Assembly: GCA_047495785.1 (NCBI GenBank)
Contig: JBLDXI010000017.1
Span: 2,232,001 to 2,296,000 of the forward strand
Direction: 5' to 3'
Length of the DNA stretch: 64,000 bases
Source of the DNA: Lepidodermella squamata
Taxonomy: Eukaryota; Gastrotricha
The notes beneath the pieces were generated by a model. It saw nothing but the letters and a program-made list of their open reading frames with translations, had not been told where the DNA came from and did no database searches. Shown piece by piece: positions 48,702-61,123 of the stretch; position 1 is the first letter of the stretch; every line of letters starts with the position of its first letter. The translations under genes and the position numbers were made by a program.

Positions 48702-49681
48702 AAAAATGCACACACAAAAATGATGAAAGAATCACACACATTTTGATGCAATATATAAAGAAAATAAAATAATCAATTGTGCCCCGTAAATTATATGTGA
48801 TCGAGTTGTCTTTTGTTGAAATATCAATGAAAATCAAATGAGGAAGGAAGCCTTTATATTTCACAGTTTCACGGAAAAAATTGATTTTCGAGGAAAAGCA
48901 GCAGATGAGAAGCTGATCTGAGATCCTGAATTACAGACGCTGGCTGAAAAAAATGGTGGGGCTGGAAACCACCTGTTGATTAAATATATAGCTTGCAGGT
49001 TTTCTGAGACGGGGAAAGCCGAACTCGGAGGGGAAAGCAAAATCCGTATTTTGGCACGGAAGCCGACATTTCATACGTGCGGTTTTATCCCGAATTTGGA
49101 TAAAAACACAGACTTTGGGACAGGCGCTCATTGTTACGTAACTCCACGCTGTGATTCACGTATGGGTTTTTATCTCATGCGTGCTCGAAATCTCTCTGTT
49201 CGTTTTTGAAGCGTCGCCAGCGTGTGCGACTGAACGATCAAAGTGGAACCCAGTGCTGACTTTATAAGCACTTATTTGAGCGCATTTGCCATAATTTATC
49301 AACTTTTATAAAGACTTTTTTACTGGATTTCATTCATCGCGAAGCGCGATCCAAATGAGAGCGCTCGTGACTTCTCTTCGAGATCGCGTGTGAGATCGGC
49401 ACGCGCCGACAGTATGTATTCATTCATTGTTTGGCGTCCATTCAGTTCGCGTCAGCATCCAGCCGAGCATAACTCTCATTTTTTAAATTTTCATTTCAAT
49501 TCGAAAATCATTTCTAGATTTTGGCTTGAAGCCTAATCTAGTTATCATCATCCCTTTATGTTCATAGAGATAATATCTTTATAGTTTAATCACAGCTTGG
49601 CAAAACAAAACACGCGGTAAAATCTGAGGGAGAAGAAGATTTTCTACAAACTAATCCAGAGTCAGCAGTCCCCAAGTCCTA
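48702..49681. other. Intergenic, 980 bp upstream of brat
   Basis: No coding gene supported. THADA 3' flank with an AATAAA near 48768, then the brat leader. A short plus-strand frame (48976-49209) has no protein character. Confidence 0.4.
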
Positions 49682-52600
49682 ATGAGTTTCTTGTACGAGC
49701 AAATGTTATCTGCGGCCACCGATGTCCTAAGTCAGGCGTCCACCTCAGCGAGCACTACAATGACTAACGTCAGCACTGATTCAACGGCGCCAAACAGCGG
49801 CCGCACACCTGGTCACTTGGATTCTTTCAACGGTAAATACTCTAATACTTTGTAATAAGTAATAAGCCTTTGGGCACGAGTTCTTGCTTTTTTCTGCTGA
49901 ACCTTGGACCCTATCACGCTACTTTTTGGCAAAAAAACAATAACCAGTGATTGTTAATCGGAAAATCAAATTTAAGGCGACGCGCGATCACGCAGTGGTT
50001 TTTTGCGGGTGATTGTTAAGCTCTATTATTTATTTAAGGCGTCTGGCTAGAAAAAAAATGTTTTTACGAAAATCCTGCCAGAGATGGCGATAGACTTATT
50101 TTGTTGATTTGTTTGATCGCTTGTTATTTGACTCATCTTTCGCTATTATCTCTTCAGTTCATTGCCTGTCATACTCTCATCATCAAAGCGCCTTGTCCCA
50201 AGTTTCTATGGATTCTGGAAACGATTCAAACGCGACGAACGAATTGGGTGGTTTGAATAAAACGAGTCAGGCATCGGCACTACACGGATCCGAGCTGTCG
50301 CTGAGTTCATCGGGCGCTACGGCAATCACGGCTTTGACCCCTGAACCAACTGAATCGCCGGCTTCATCGTCGCCTGGTGGTTCGCCGCGAAGTGTTTGCT
50401 CTACGCTGACCTCGGAACAAGCTACAGAACATCAGTCGATTCAAAACGACCATGAAGCTATTGAGCGTAACATCACCTGCGCGGAATGCGGCTGCTTTTT
50501 CGATGGCCTCCACCGACAGCCAAGGGTATTTTTAACGATTTTTTAATCTATAACTATCAATAGGAGCTCTCGTTTTGAAGATGTTGGACTGCATTCACAC
50601 ATTTTGCGAGCCGTGCTTGATTCGGCGCCAGATTCCTTACTCGGCCAATCCGCCACAGCTCAGCATAACTTGCCCACTGGCCGATTGTGGCCTGATCACT
50701 GTTACAACTGCAGTTTCTGCTCTTCAATCAAATATCCCAGGTAATAATATTTTAGTAATTCAATTTCATAAAAATCTAATTTTTAAGGTGGATTTAAAAT
50801 TTTAATCTCACATTTTTCCTAGATCAGCATTTCAGAATTTTCTCGAAAAATTGATTTCCTGTAATACGATTTAAATTGTAAACACCATCGTCTATGGTTG
50901 TCGTAACGAGGCGTAAATTTGGGCAGAAATGCATATTTTTGAAGTTCTGAAATTCGAATGAAAGGTCAAAAAGACGATTCCTGATTTTTTGCAAATTTTT
51001 AGAAATTTTCGCTTTTTACCTGATTGTTGACCTTATTAAAAGTGTTTGGCTAACTTTAAGCAATCAGGGGTTAATTTTGGAAACAAAAGCTGATGGAGAC
51101 TTTTATGTTTTTAATATCCATCTCTAAAATTTTAATAACATGTGGTCCGTTTTTGTTTTAATTTATTTAGCCTTGACGATGTCATTGGTTGCTCGGATCG
51201 TTCAACTGATGTCGTCGCCGATTTGCTGCCATTGCTCGCACGAAGCTATGGTTCAGTATTTATGCTACTCCTGCCACTTGCTTGTCTGCCACTCATGCGC
51301 TATGACTCAACATACCGGCGCTCAGCATAGCGTCGATTCGGTGGAGAGCCTGAAATTAGCCTCACTAGACGCTGCCGGCGTCTCGCGCATCATCGACCGG
51401 TTTCGCAACAGCCGCGCCGCTTCGATGTCGCCTATGACGGTCATGTGCCCGCGGCACCCGGCCCTGCCCGTGTTCTCGTACTGCGAGACATGCAGCCAGC
51501 CGGTGTGCCAGGACTGCACGCCGAGCCATTTCAGCACCAAAGTTGGCGATCAGGTCACCATTCACCTGCTGAAAAACTTTGATGCCCAGACTTACAAGCA
51601 CGAGTGCGGCTTTTTCGGCGCTTATATTAAATTCATTCGTGAATCTGTCGGACAACTGAGAACTTACCTCGACTCGGTTCACAAGGCCCAGGCGGCTTTA
51701 CAACAGCAACACATCGACAGCAACCTGGCCGTGTTCCAACAATTCGACCAGTACGAGGCGAAAACCACCAATATTCAAAAGTTGTACGCCGAACAGAGCG
51801 ATGAAATGCAAGCTGGCATCGCCATGGCTGGCGGTATTGAGAAGTGCATGACCGATGTCGATCAGCTGCGCGATGAAACGCGCCGGCTGAACACGCTGTT
51901 CGAACGGGCGCGTGAAAACTGCTCCGCCGCTGAAATGAGCGCTTTGCGCGAATGGGTCAAGCGCAAGGTCATCGAAATTCGCCAACGCGTCAAAAACATC
52001 AATCACTCGGTCAGCCTCAAGCGCCGCCATTCGCTGCCATGCGTTGATATGAAACCTATCATTGATGTACGTTTTATTTCTTATGATTTCTCTAAATTTG
52101 CCGAAATTTTGGGGCGGGCTTGATTGTGACATTTAAACTAGAGAAAATTGCATGACTCTCGTTCGATTTTTGAAACATTTCAAGATCCTCTCATAAAACC
52201 CGTGCATTTCGCAGATGGAGCTGCCGAAATTGTTCGACGCCCGTCTCGACTTGAAGCAAGGCCCTGCTGCTTATGGCACTGCTCATCCCGCGGCTACCAT
52301 TCCTGCTACAGCCTACAACATGCCGTACAGTCGTTACCCGCTGCAAGCGCCAGTCAGCCTGGGCCAGCAGATCGGCTCGATGTCCGGCCAGTTCCAACAA
52401 CAACAGCCGCCGCGCTTCAGCACGGCGCCTATGAGCCAGGCGAGCATGCCGGCCGATTACGCCCATCAACAGCGTGGCGCATGGCCAACGATGAACCCGA
52501 CGGCCGCCGCTGCAGTCGCCGCAGCTGCGATGAACCCATACTACCGGCTGATGAACGCGCTGGCTAGCCAACAATCGCAGGGACAACCACAACAACAACA

Positions 52601-53864
52601 ACCGCCGCAACAGCAGAAGCTTTCTACCACCATGCGACCAAGCTCAGCGGTCGGCCGTCCGCAGTTCGGCAACTTCTGCACACCGGGTTCCGGCTACAGC
52701 CAAACGAGCAGTTCCTGCTCGACTACGCCGATCAATTTCGATGGCGATAACGACGATGCGAATGAGCACCAGCAGGTTGAGAGCGGCGTTGTCACTGATT
52801 CGCCGCTTTTAATGCCGTCGACTTCGGTCGCTATTCCAAACCGACTTCAACTGCGCTACATTGCGAAGATCGGCCAGTTTGGCGAGTCTGACGGACAGTT
52901 CACCGAACCTAGCGGAATTGCAACCAACCACCAAAACCAACTTGTTGTAGCTGACACCAACAGCCACCGCATTCAGGTTTGTTGAAAAAAAATGAAAATT
53001 CCGCCTTAAAAAAAATTGCTTTTTTTATGATAGGTTTTCAACAATCACGGTGCATTCCTGTGGCGTTTCGGCGAGTGCGGCAAGCGAGCTGGCCAAGTGC
53101 TGTACCCGAACCGTATCGCCATTGGCCCGGAGGGTGAATACGTTTTCACGGAGCGTGCGCCACAGTGTCTTGTTCAGGTTTTCGATTCGCAAGGCACTTT
53201 TATCCGCCGCTTCGGTTCCGGAGATCTCCGCCATCCTCGCGGTCTATGCATTGATCACGAGGGGCACGTTCTAGTGCTCGAGTGCCAGGTCATGTCCGTG
53301 ACCATCTACGACATGCGAGGCACCCGCCTGCGCCGGTTCAACTTCGAAGGCATCCGCTTTCCAAGTTCGATTTGCGTCAACGATCAACAGGAAATTTTCA
53401 TTGCTGACAACATTCAGCACTACGTTTTCGTAAGTGGGATAATTTCTATATTTTTATCAATTTTTTAATTTTTCGTTCCAGGTTTACTCTTATGACGGTG
53501 TTATGAAGCGTCGTATTGGTGGATATCCTACAATTAATTTCCCGGTTGGAGTTGCAATTAATCATCTGGGACAGTTAGTTGTTGCCGATAACCACAACAA
53601 TTTCAACATCACAGTTTTCACCCAAGATGGTTAATATTATTCAGGCAGTTTTCGGGGTCGTCTTCATTTTTTTCTCTCTTTTTAGGCACGCCGATTTCGG
53701 GTTATGAGTCATGCGTGAAACACGCTCAAGTTCTCGACGTCTGCCTGTTGAACGCTGGTCGAGCTGTTGCCATTTCGTGCAAAGACTACCGTGTCTATGT
53801 CTACCCGTACCAGGATTGCACTTCTACTTCACTTATGGATGTTTCAGCTGCGGATGTTGCTTAA
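49682..53864 (+). CDS. brat: Brain tumor-like TRIM-NHL protein
   Basis: ATG at 49682 (MSFLYEQMLSAATDVLSQ), intron 49833-50157, then a Ser/Thr-rich region. A RING-like module follows (CAEC...CIHTFCEPC...CPLADC, 50470-50700). After a 431-bp intron come two B-boxes (CCHCSHEAMVQYLCYSC, then CPRHPALPVFSYCETC with CQDC). Next are a coiled coil (51600-52010), a Gln/Pro/Ala-rich linker (52220-52830) and six NHL repeats. The NHL sequence is that of Brat: FTEPSGIATNHQNQLVVADT, QVLYPNRIA, HPRGLCIDHEGHVLVLECQV, NDQQEIFIADN, LVVADNHNNFNITVFTQDG and a KDYRVYVYPY end. NHL domains bind RNA and repress translation, and Brat limits neural stem-cell growth. Drosophila Brat lacks a RING; this one keeps it, as TRIM2/3/71 do. 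Eight exons. Confidence 0.9.
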
Positions 53865-55467
53865 ATAGCCCAGGATGAATAAGCGGCTATTATTGATGTC
53901 GGACGAAGATGGATTATTTTTCAACGTCTCATCGACGAAATTCTGTTCAAACAATGTATTGATAATCGATTGATTGTTTTTTGTTCTTTCAACCCAATAG
54001 TTTTCTCTCGTGGTCTCTCTTATTATAATTAGCGTCGTGAAGTGAAAATAGCGAGGTGTGTGATTTATGATTGTTCTCAATGTTTTTGCGCGTTTTTTCG
54101 AACTTGTTCCAACAGTATTGAACACTTCTCAATTATTATAAAATGTGATAATTATCATGAAAAATCTCATGACATGTATTATTTCACTCGCTCGCTCTTC
54201 TAAGCCGCTTTTTAGCCTCGACATCGCTATAATTCGGCCGAATCTCGTCATCAAGAGCGCGAAAAACTCTGTAATTATTATTGTTGTGGCGTTGAAACAT
54301 ATATTTACTAATTGTATATCCTGGCTTCTATGTACATTTGTGTTAAATTTAATTATTACCAAAAAACGTTAAACAGCGGACTTGAAAATGCGGCAGCTAC
54401 AAAATCGACATTCAAGCTCCATGTTCTATACCTATAATTATCTTTAGATTATTCCGAGAAAAATATTTCATGTTTCATCTAATTTTTCGTATTACACGGT
54501 GGTCCCTCTGTATCGAAATAATGTGGAGACGATGTAAATGCTATGACTTCAGGAGAAAGAACGTTGAACAAATCCAGAAATTGTAAAAAAAAAATGTCTT
54601 GCTGTTGATCGTTTATCAAAGCGCTACCAATTGTTGCCTTCTAGCCAGTTCACCCCATTCAGCATTATTGCACCTTTCGGTTATATCTCATTTTTCGAGT
54701 ATAATCATGTTCGAGTTTTGACTTTGTTTTTCTTTTGTTTTTTTTTTCGTAATTTTCATCGTCCGTCTATATGTTTGAAAGATCAAAAAAGCTATCCAAC
54801 CTTGTGATAGCTCGCTGTATAATATTGCATGGAATTACGATTTGCGTTTAACAGGACAGTTTAATATTGTATATATTTATTAAATTATTGACTTGATTAT
54901 TAATATTGACTTATTTACCTCATCATGATTTTTTTTGCTTGAGCGTAAAGCCGGAATATTCCGGAATGACAATCGTATATACTGATTGATTTGTGGTTTC
55001 GTTTATGTTTCGCGCAATTATTTTTTTCGTTGATGAAAATAAAACTAATTGGAAAAGCGTGTGCGTGGTTAATGTTTGTCTTTGAATGCATCTTCGCCTT
55101 CTCTTCTTCCTCTCATCCTTCTTTTCTTCTTATTGTTTTTTCAGAAGCCTCGCTATATTACTGCTTATTAATTAACCTTTTTCGATTCGCAAGTTGATGT
55201 AAAAACACGGTTATTTTGACTATAAAATTGAACCACCTGTTGTTAGGCTGGTCGTGAAAAAAAACTAACAGATTTGATTTTCTTGAAGATTGCATTCAAT
55301 ATACAGAGCTTATGATGAAAGCCAGTTTTTCTGGTTTTATGCCGAATTAAAGTTATATGACTAAGCTAAAATAAAACTGCAACACACTTTAATTAATCTT
55401 TTTCATAAATCGGAATACCTGGGTATAAAAGTTTGATATTTATTTGATACGCTGATCTGGTAAATAG
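53865..55467. other. Intergenic, 1.6 kb
   Basis: AT-rich, no supported coding frame. Probably a long brat 3' UTR in its first part; brat mRNAs in other animals have long 3' UTRs. Nothing else is seen. Confidence 0.35.
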
Positions 55468-56111
55468 TTATTTGCTGCTGCTCGATTTGTTCTTCAGCAG
55501 TGACTGCTTGATAACTTTGGTCGGCTCGACAGCATATTTAGCCCCGGTCATCATTGCAACGAATTCTAAATTTGAAACGAAGCATATTCGGCTGATTCGG
55601 TTGATTGTGTACAGGCGCTTACCTTCGTAGCTTAGAGTTCCGTTTCCATCAATGTCGAAGACGTCGATAATTTTTTGAACCTCCTCATCCGACACAGTTT
55701 CGCCAAAATGTCTGAAAATTGTTTTAATTTCGCGAGCACTGATGTTGCCATTTCCTTCCTTGTTGAAGAACTGGAATGCGTACTGAAGTGATACCTGTTT
55801 ATACTCTTCGGTGGAGTCGTACAAGCATTTGCCCATGAAAGTGAGAAACTCAGTGAAATCAATCATGTTGTCGGCGTCAGTATCAACCTCGCGGAACATG
55901 TCTCGGATTTCTTCTTCTCGCGGGTTGAAACCAAACGCTCGATAGGCTGCAGCTAATTCAGCTGGAATGATAACACCATCACGCCGGCGATTTATCATGT
56001 TGAAGGCTTCCTTCAACTCGGAAATTTCATCCTGACTGAATCTGGTGGCCTGTAATAATTAAACGACATTGCTTTGTACACGGGCTTATTTACGGAGTAA
56101 TAACTTACCAT
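55468..56111 (-). CDS. Calmodulin/troponin-C-like four-EF-hand protein
   Basis: Exon 1 is only the ATG (56109-56111), followed immediately by a GTAAGT donor, the same start-codon intron seen in calmodulin genes. Exon 2 starts ATRFSQDEISELKEAFNM. EF1 is degenerate (INRRRDGVIIPAE, no acidic first ligand). EF2 is intact (DTDADNMIDFTEF). EF3 is partial (NKEGNGNISAREI, Asn at position 1). EF4 is intact (DIDGNGTLSYE/EF, split by a short intron with GTAAGC donor and TTTAG acceptor). The C-terminal extension YAVEPTKVIKQSLLKNK and a Ser/Lys tail are not found in calmodulin. Probably a Ca2+ sensor with two or three working sites; calmodulin-like or troponin C cannot be separated by eye. Confidence 0.8.
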
Positions 56112-56696
56112 CTTCAGCTATAAAATAGTTGGTGAAATAAATACAAGATTTCCCGCAGGGAGCCACGACTCGGAGGTAAGCTGAGTGGACTGCCTTTCAA
56201 AGCGTTGCTATAGCCTGCAGCTGTGATTTATTTGTCCCATTCAGGTTTATTTCAATTAGATTACATTTGCTATTCAAAGAAAATCGTCTCAATAGCCTTT
56301 GAGAATACCCAGGAGAGCCTAAGCTAGTCCTATAGAAATGCGTTATTTATTCGAACCAAGACAAATAAACAAGACAATCTATGCACTGGAATTTTTATTA
56401 TTTCAATTTTTCAGCACATTCAGTGTTTCGCAGTATAGTATAAATATCGAAGAATCGAGAAGTTGTGATTTATTTCCTTGGAATAGAAATCCGTTAACAA
56501 AATAAAGCATAAAAAGACTCCGGCAATAAACTTGACTAAGGCATCGAAAAATGAAAACGCTTAACAAAAATAGAACGTAACATTTCCTCAGAGGCACACT
56601 TTTGAAGACTTGACACTATTAGGACAAATCTCAACATATATTTTATATAGTATGATGTGACAAGTTTGTCGGCTAAATGGAAATACTGATTGTTCA
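56112..56696. other. Intergenic, 585 bp
   Basis: Between the calmodulin-like start and the PLD-like stop, both minus strand. No coding frame supported. Confidence 0.35.
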
Positions 56697-57934
56697 TTCA
56701 ATGACATGCAGGTATTGATGAAGGAAATGCGAAGCAGACATGTTGAAAAATCCGACCCAATCATGATTTTCACGATTGAAATGATTATAGTGGAAGTTGG
56801 CGGACGTAACTAGTACCTCTGCATCCTCTCCCTTTACTGCAGCGATAAACTTTGAATGAAAGGTTCGCTTAGGGAAAACCAATTTGCTGAACACTTTGTA
56901 TTCCACAAAAAGCTGCTCATCGCTTGTGAGAGATCGGTTTATGTCTTGCCGAAGTTGAGTGACAGATTTGTCAACATCGCAAATCCTACAAGTATACATA
57001 AATCTTGTTTAAATATCGGCGCAATCCCTAAGAAGAGGCACTTACTTTCTGGTATAAATAGCTTCAATGTGGCAGTCTTTATTGGCGATGGCGAGCTTAC
57101 AAATCTGAAGCAATGCGGCGCTGTCAATGTATGGCGTGCAAACAAATACTTTATATTCCGGATTGCTGAGCCACCGGCATAACAGTGATCGCCATAATGG
57201 ATAAATGTAACGAATTCCATTCATAACAGCTCCACCTTTTCTCAGTACATTCAGCTCTTGGTTTAGATGATCAGATGACCACTAAAAAATGCATGCCGAT
57301 AAAGGTTTTCTGAAAACTCGAATAGACTTACAGTATCACTCTTTGTCGCAGAATTTATCCGAGCAATCGCAGTATTTATTTCGCCGCGAACATCGTCGTA
57401 AACTGCTTGCGTGTATCCAAATTCACGTCCGTCAAATATGTCAAAGGGTTCGACGCCGCGATATGCATTGTCTTCTTCCGCAAATGTCAAAGCTTTCGTG
57501 TAGTCCATCATTTGAACAGGAGGAACTTTCAAATAATTTTCAATTATTCGCTGAATGTTGTCCTTGAACCATTCGTGTGCGAATGGGCCATTTATAATAA
57601 CATTTCCGCTTTTCAAGAGAACATGAATGGAAACTTCCGGCAGCTTCAAGATTAAACGTTGACTGAGCATACTAAGGCGCTTGTCCAAAATTTTCTTATA
57701 AGGATAAGCATTAGTGGGGTAGTTTTGCGGATGCTGAAAAATAGCAAACTATAATCACTGACCTCTTTATTCTAGATTATTAACCTGTAACACATTAGTC
57801 CATAGAATAGCCAATAAGGTATTGCCGGCTTTTGAGTGAGGTCGAATATGAACAGCTGATATGGGAAGGTCCACGTCAACGTCCTCAGCGATTTGGCGCT
57901 TTATGAAGGATTTGACTAGCTTTATTTTATCCAT
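56697..57934 (-). CDS. PLD-superfamily protein with HKN-type motif
   Basis: ATG at 57934 (MDKIKLVKSFIKRQ). Four exons join in frame through introns with GTTAAT, GTAAGT and GTAAGT donors. The C-terminal half contains NPEYKVFVCTPYIDSAALLQ and FHSKFIAAVKGEDAEVLVTS with ANF. This H-x-K ... T-S-A-N pattern is that of PLD-family active sites of the HKN kind, as in TDP1. An N-terminal PHSKAGNT may be the other half-site, and HVLLKSGNVIINGPF is PLD-like in its strand pattern. No signal peptide. The substrate is unknown: it could be phospholipid, nucleic acid or none. Length about 340 residues. Confidence 0.55.
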
Positions 57935-58739
57935 TTAATTAGCAAGCCTACCGCAAGGCTGTCTTTTAACCTACAGTAAAAATTGGGTTAGTCACTGGGC
58001 GTTTTCTCCTGTCTTATCCAGGGCAGGATAGGGGAAAATGAAAATGCAGGTGCTGCACTCATGGTCCAAAATGACCATGAAAATGCTCGCATGAAATCGA
58101 TTATAACCATGTAGTATGTATGGACAGGCTATCCATGTGCAAATTTGTATGATGTTGGGGCATTCGCTAAGTTTGAGGCCTTTTCCCATAAGACGGATGC
58201 ATATGAACGCGTCGAGGTGCGCGGAGGAGTTGGCGAAGTAGTTGTCCAAACTCACTCGCGTGGATAACCGCGTCTTTGGATACTTCCGTAACAACGCCAA
58301 TAAATAAAAATTAATTTAGCTAAAATATTAATATTTAATATGTCTAATAAATATTTACATATTTTTTTATGTTCGACCTTCACGCAATGGCGTCCTTACC
58401 TCCGGGTTGTGGTTTTGTGAGCGTTTCATATTGAAGCCATGTCTATCACTTGATGACTGGATGACTCATTACTAATTGTGGCCCATCAAACATCAGGTCA
58501 TAGATTGCCTCCGCCGAGCCGTGAATTATTTTTACTGGAAATGGGTTTATTAAGTGATTACACTGTTTCTGAACAGTTCTGAGCCCGTCCTGAATTTTAA
58601 TGATGTGATAAATGGAATTAATATGCTACTAGAACGTCCTTCGATTTAATGATTGTTTCTAATGTTTAACCCGAGTTCGTTATGATGTTTCTTCAATTTT
58701 TAGCCCTTAGGATGCCCACAATTTATAAATAGTAAAAAT
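57935..58739. other. Intergenic, 800 bp between divergent genes
   Basis: Shared upstream region of the PLD-like gene (-) and SPATA7 (+). A 102-codon minus frame (57992-58300) exists but has no codon or domain character of a gene. Nothing else is seen. Confidence 0.35.
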
Positions 58740-60663
58740 ATGCAGCAACCGCAAGGTCATTTATCAAATAAAAGCAGTCGTAAGTTTGTTATTCAATTTG
58801 TGTCGTGATAATTCAATTTAATTCAACCATACCCTACAGTTTATACCATTGGTAACGCCAAATGGATAACACAGAGATTGGTGCAAGATCATATGGGTGT
58901 GCATTACAAGAAATTGCTGAATGCCAAACCGGCTATTGACAATCGCACCCCGAAGTCAGCAAATACCAGCGTTAAAGCCAGGGATAGCAGACGGCGACAG
59001 GCTGTCTCTCAGTCGATGTCCCTGAAAGGTTCGCGACCATCATCTGTTGCTTCTCGACCTAGTCGACCTGTTTCGGTATTTGACAATGGGGAATCCGAAG
59101 AGCGTCGCCAGTTCATCGACGAGTTGCAAAGTATTTTGTCCGCTCGAGATTTGGAGGACCTTGATCCGAAGCTTGCCGAGCAGTTGGATCGACGCCGCGA
59201 AGTTCCAACTCCAACGTGGTCACCCTCTACGGCACTTTCCATTGCGGCTCCTCACTCATTGCACGGATCTACCACCCGTATTCGATCATCTCTAGGACTT
59301 GGTGGTGCTGGTGTCATATATAAAACCGGTAGACATCGCCAAATTGCTGGTGATCACATCGATAGGTTTGCTGATCGGTTTACTGAAACAGGCGATTTCC
59401 AACCTAGAACCTTGAAGAAAAAAGCGCAGTCATGGCTGGCTGCTTCCAAGTAATCATTGAACTTGAATTCTGTACGACAGGCATGCTATGAATTATTTTT
59501 TAGACACTATGTTCCTCCAAAGCAAAATCGAAGTGGGAAATCACCCGATGATACTTTCGACAAAAAGAACAACCAATCAGAAGTTTCCACTCCCTCAACG
59601 CCAATATCTCAACCTGCGTCAGCAAAGCCTCCCTTTCAGAGGACCGAAGTTAAGAAGAACGTACAGGCAGCTCCTGACACTGATACAAATCCAAGATTTT
59701 CCGATCCTCCAACAAACGCAAATTCTACGAATGTTCCCATCGAAGATCCATCTGTTGAAAACGCCAAGACAGCCTTCGATAATATCAAGTAGGTTTTGGT
59801 CCGATCTTTTTATTTTCTACTGTTTGCTCTTGTTGCTCAGCGATGAAAGCTGCGTCAAATTCATATCTGAAGTTACCCAAGACATACTAGACCGCGGCGT
59901 TTTCACAAATAAGTAAGTTTATTCTTTTAAAGTCATCATATTTAGTTTTTCTGTTATATCTATTTTTCCCATCAGAGCGATAGAAAATGTTTTACAGGAG
60001 CATTATTTCAAGAATAAGGGAAAAATCAATGAGGTATGCACTTTTTAAATGTATTTTAAGCTCGATTTTCAATGTAATATATTTGTACAGCGTAAACTCC
60101 AGCTCGCCTTATCTAGTCTACGGGAGGACTTCGGTCTCAACGAAACCGGTCATGAGGAGAAAGACGCATTCATCAGTGTACATGACAACTATTATTCTTC
60201 AGCGTTTCCCAGTGCTAATCAGGTCAGTGGGAGAGACAGCGTTCGCTCGTACGCCTCAGCAATAAATGAGGCAATACCCAGTCCGCGATCGAATTTATCA
60301 GCTTCATCAAGTAAAAATGAACCGACCAAGGCAAGTCATCCGCATAGTCAAGTGCGGATTAACATTACTAATATATTGATTTCCCTTTATGTTCAGGTTG
60401 ATCTTACGGTTGATGCTGCTGTTCAAGACGATGAACTGAATAAAACGGTCGATGAGCTAATTGCTAAAATAAATGAGCTCGATGCTAAACCCGTCGCTGT
60501 CGATCATGAAAAGCCAGAAAAGCCGCATCAAGAAAAAGAACTTGAATCGCATCCTGAGCTTAGCACTGAAGCATCTAGTAATTTGAATGCAGTAAAAGCT
60601 GGCGATGAACCAAAAGCTATGCATGAGGAAGTTTCAGCGGAATACGATGAGGACTTCGAGTGA
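58740..60663 (+). CDS. SPATA7: SPATA7 ciliary transition-zone protein
   Basis: ATG at 58740: MQQPQGHLSNKSS/, then a 52-bp-class intron, then YTIGNAKWITQRLVQDHMGV and HYKKLLNAKPAID. This matches the SPATA7 N-terminus (KGHLS.KSN ... LV..HM.VHY.K...AKAAVD). Further family blocks: FQPRTLKKKAQSWLAASK/ followed by HYVPPKQNRS (family PRTLK.EAKSFL..YRYYTPAKRKK), and KFISEVTQDILDRGVFTNKA followed by IENVLQEHYFKN (family FIEDVT.EIL..G.FSNR..E..FE.HI..N). The C-terminus is acidic. Introns are short. One candidate (about 60333-60398) is GC-AG and in frame. SPATA7 acts at the photoreceptor connecting cilium/transition zone with RPGRIP1. Confidence 0.85.
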
Positions 60664-61123
60664 ACTTGATATCCGAATTAATCCCATGATTTATTGCGAT
60701 TGTTAGATCTGCTCGTTGTGTACTTAATGTATCTCTGAAATGTTGCTGCTAATCTTTTTGAGATTTTTTCCGGTTTTCCTTGATATTCTCTGCTAACTTA
60801 CTACGAGACTGTAACAACAGTTAAGGAAGTACTCAAGACAGTTATCTGTCAGAGATTGAACTCATTTTTTTCAATTTTTTGTCATGCAAGAATGACTTTC
60901 GCGAAGACACTAAGTTTGGCCATGGCTACAGCTGTTGACTTGAATGCCTTGCCAAAGTAAGGAAATATCGGAGACATTCAGTTAAATTTTTGTTCACGCG
61001 TTATTTATTCAAAATAATATCACTGTTTGGTGTCTCTATGATAATTGTTCAAAACAATTCATTTAAAAACGTTTACGCGAAAACTTGAAATCGAAGTAAA
61101 TAATAAGAAATTTTCAACACGGT
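60664..61123. other. Intergenic, 460 bp between convergent genes
   Basis: 3' flanks of SPATA7 (+) and TTC23 (-). No coding frame or RNA gene seen. Confidence 0.4.

Noticed and set aside
57992-58300. 102-codon minus-strand frame
   Set aside because: No splice context, domain or composition typical of genes here.
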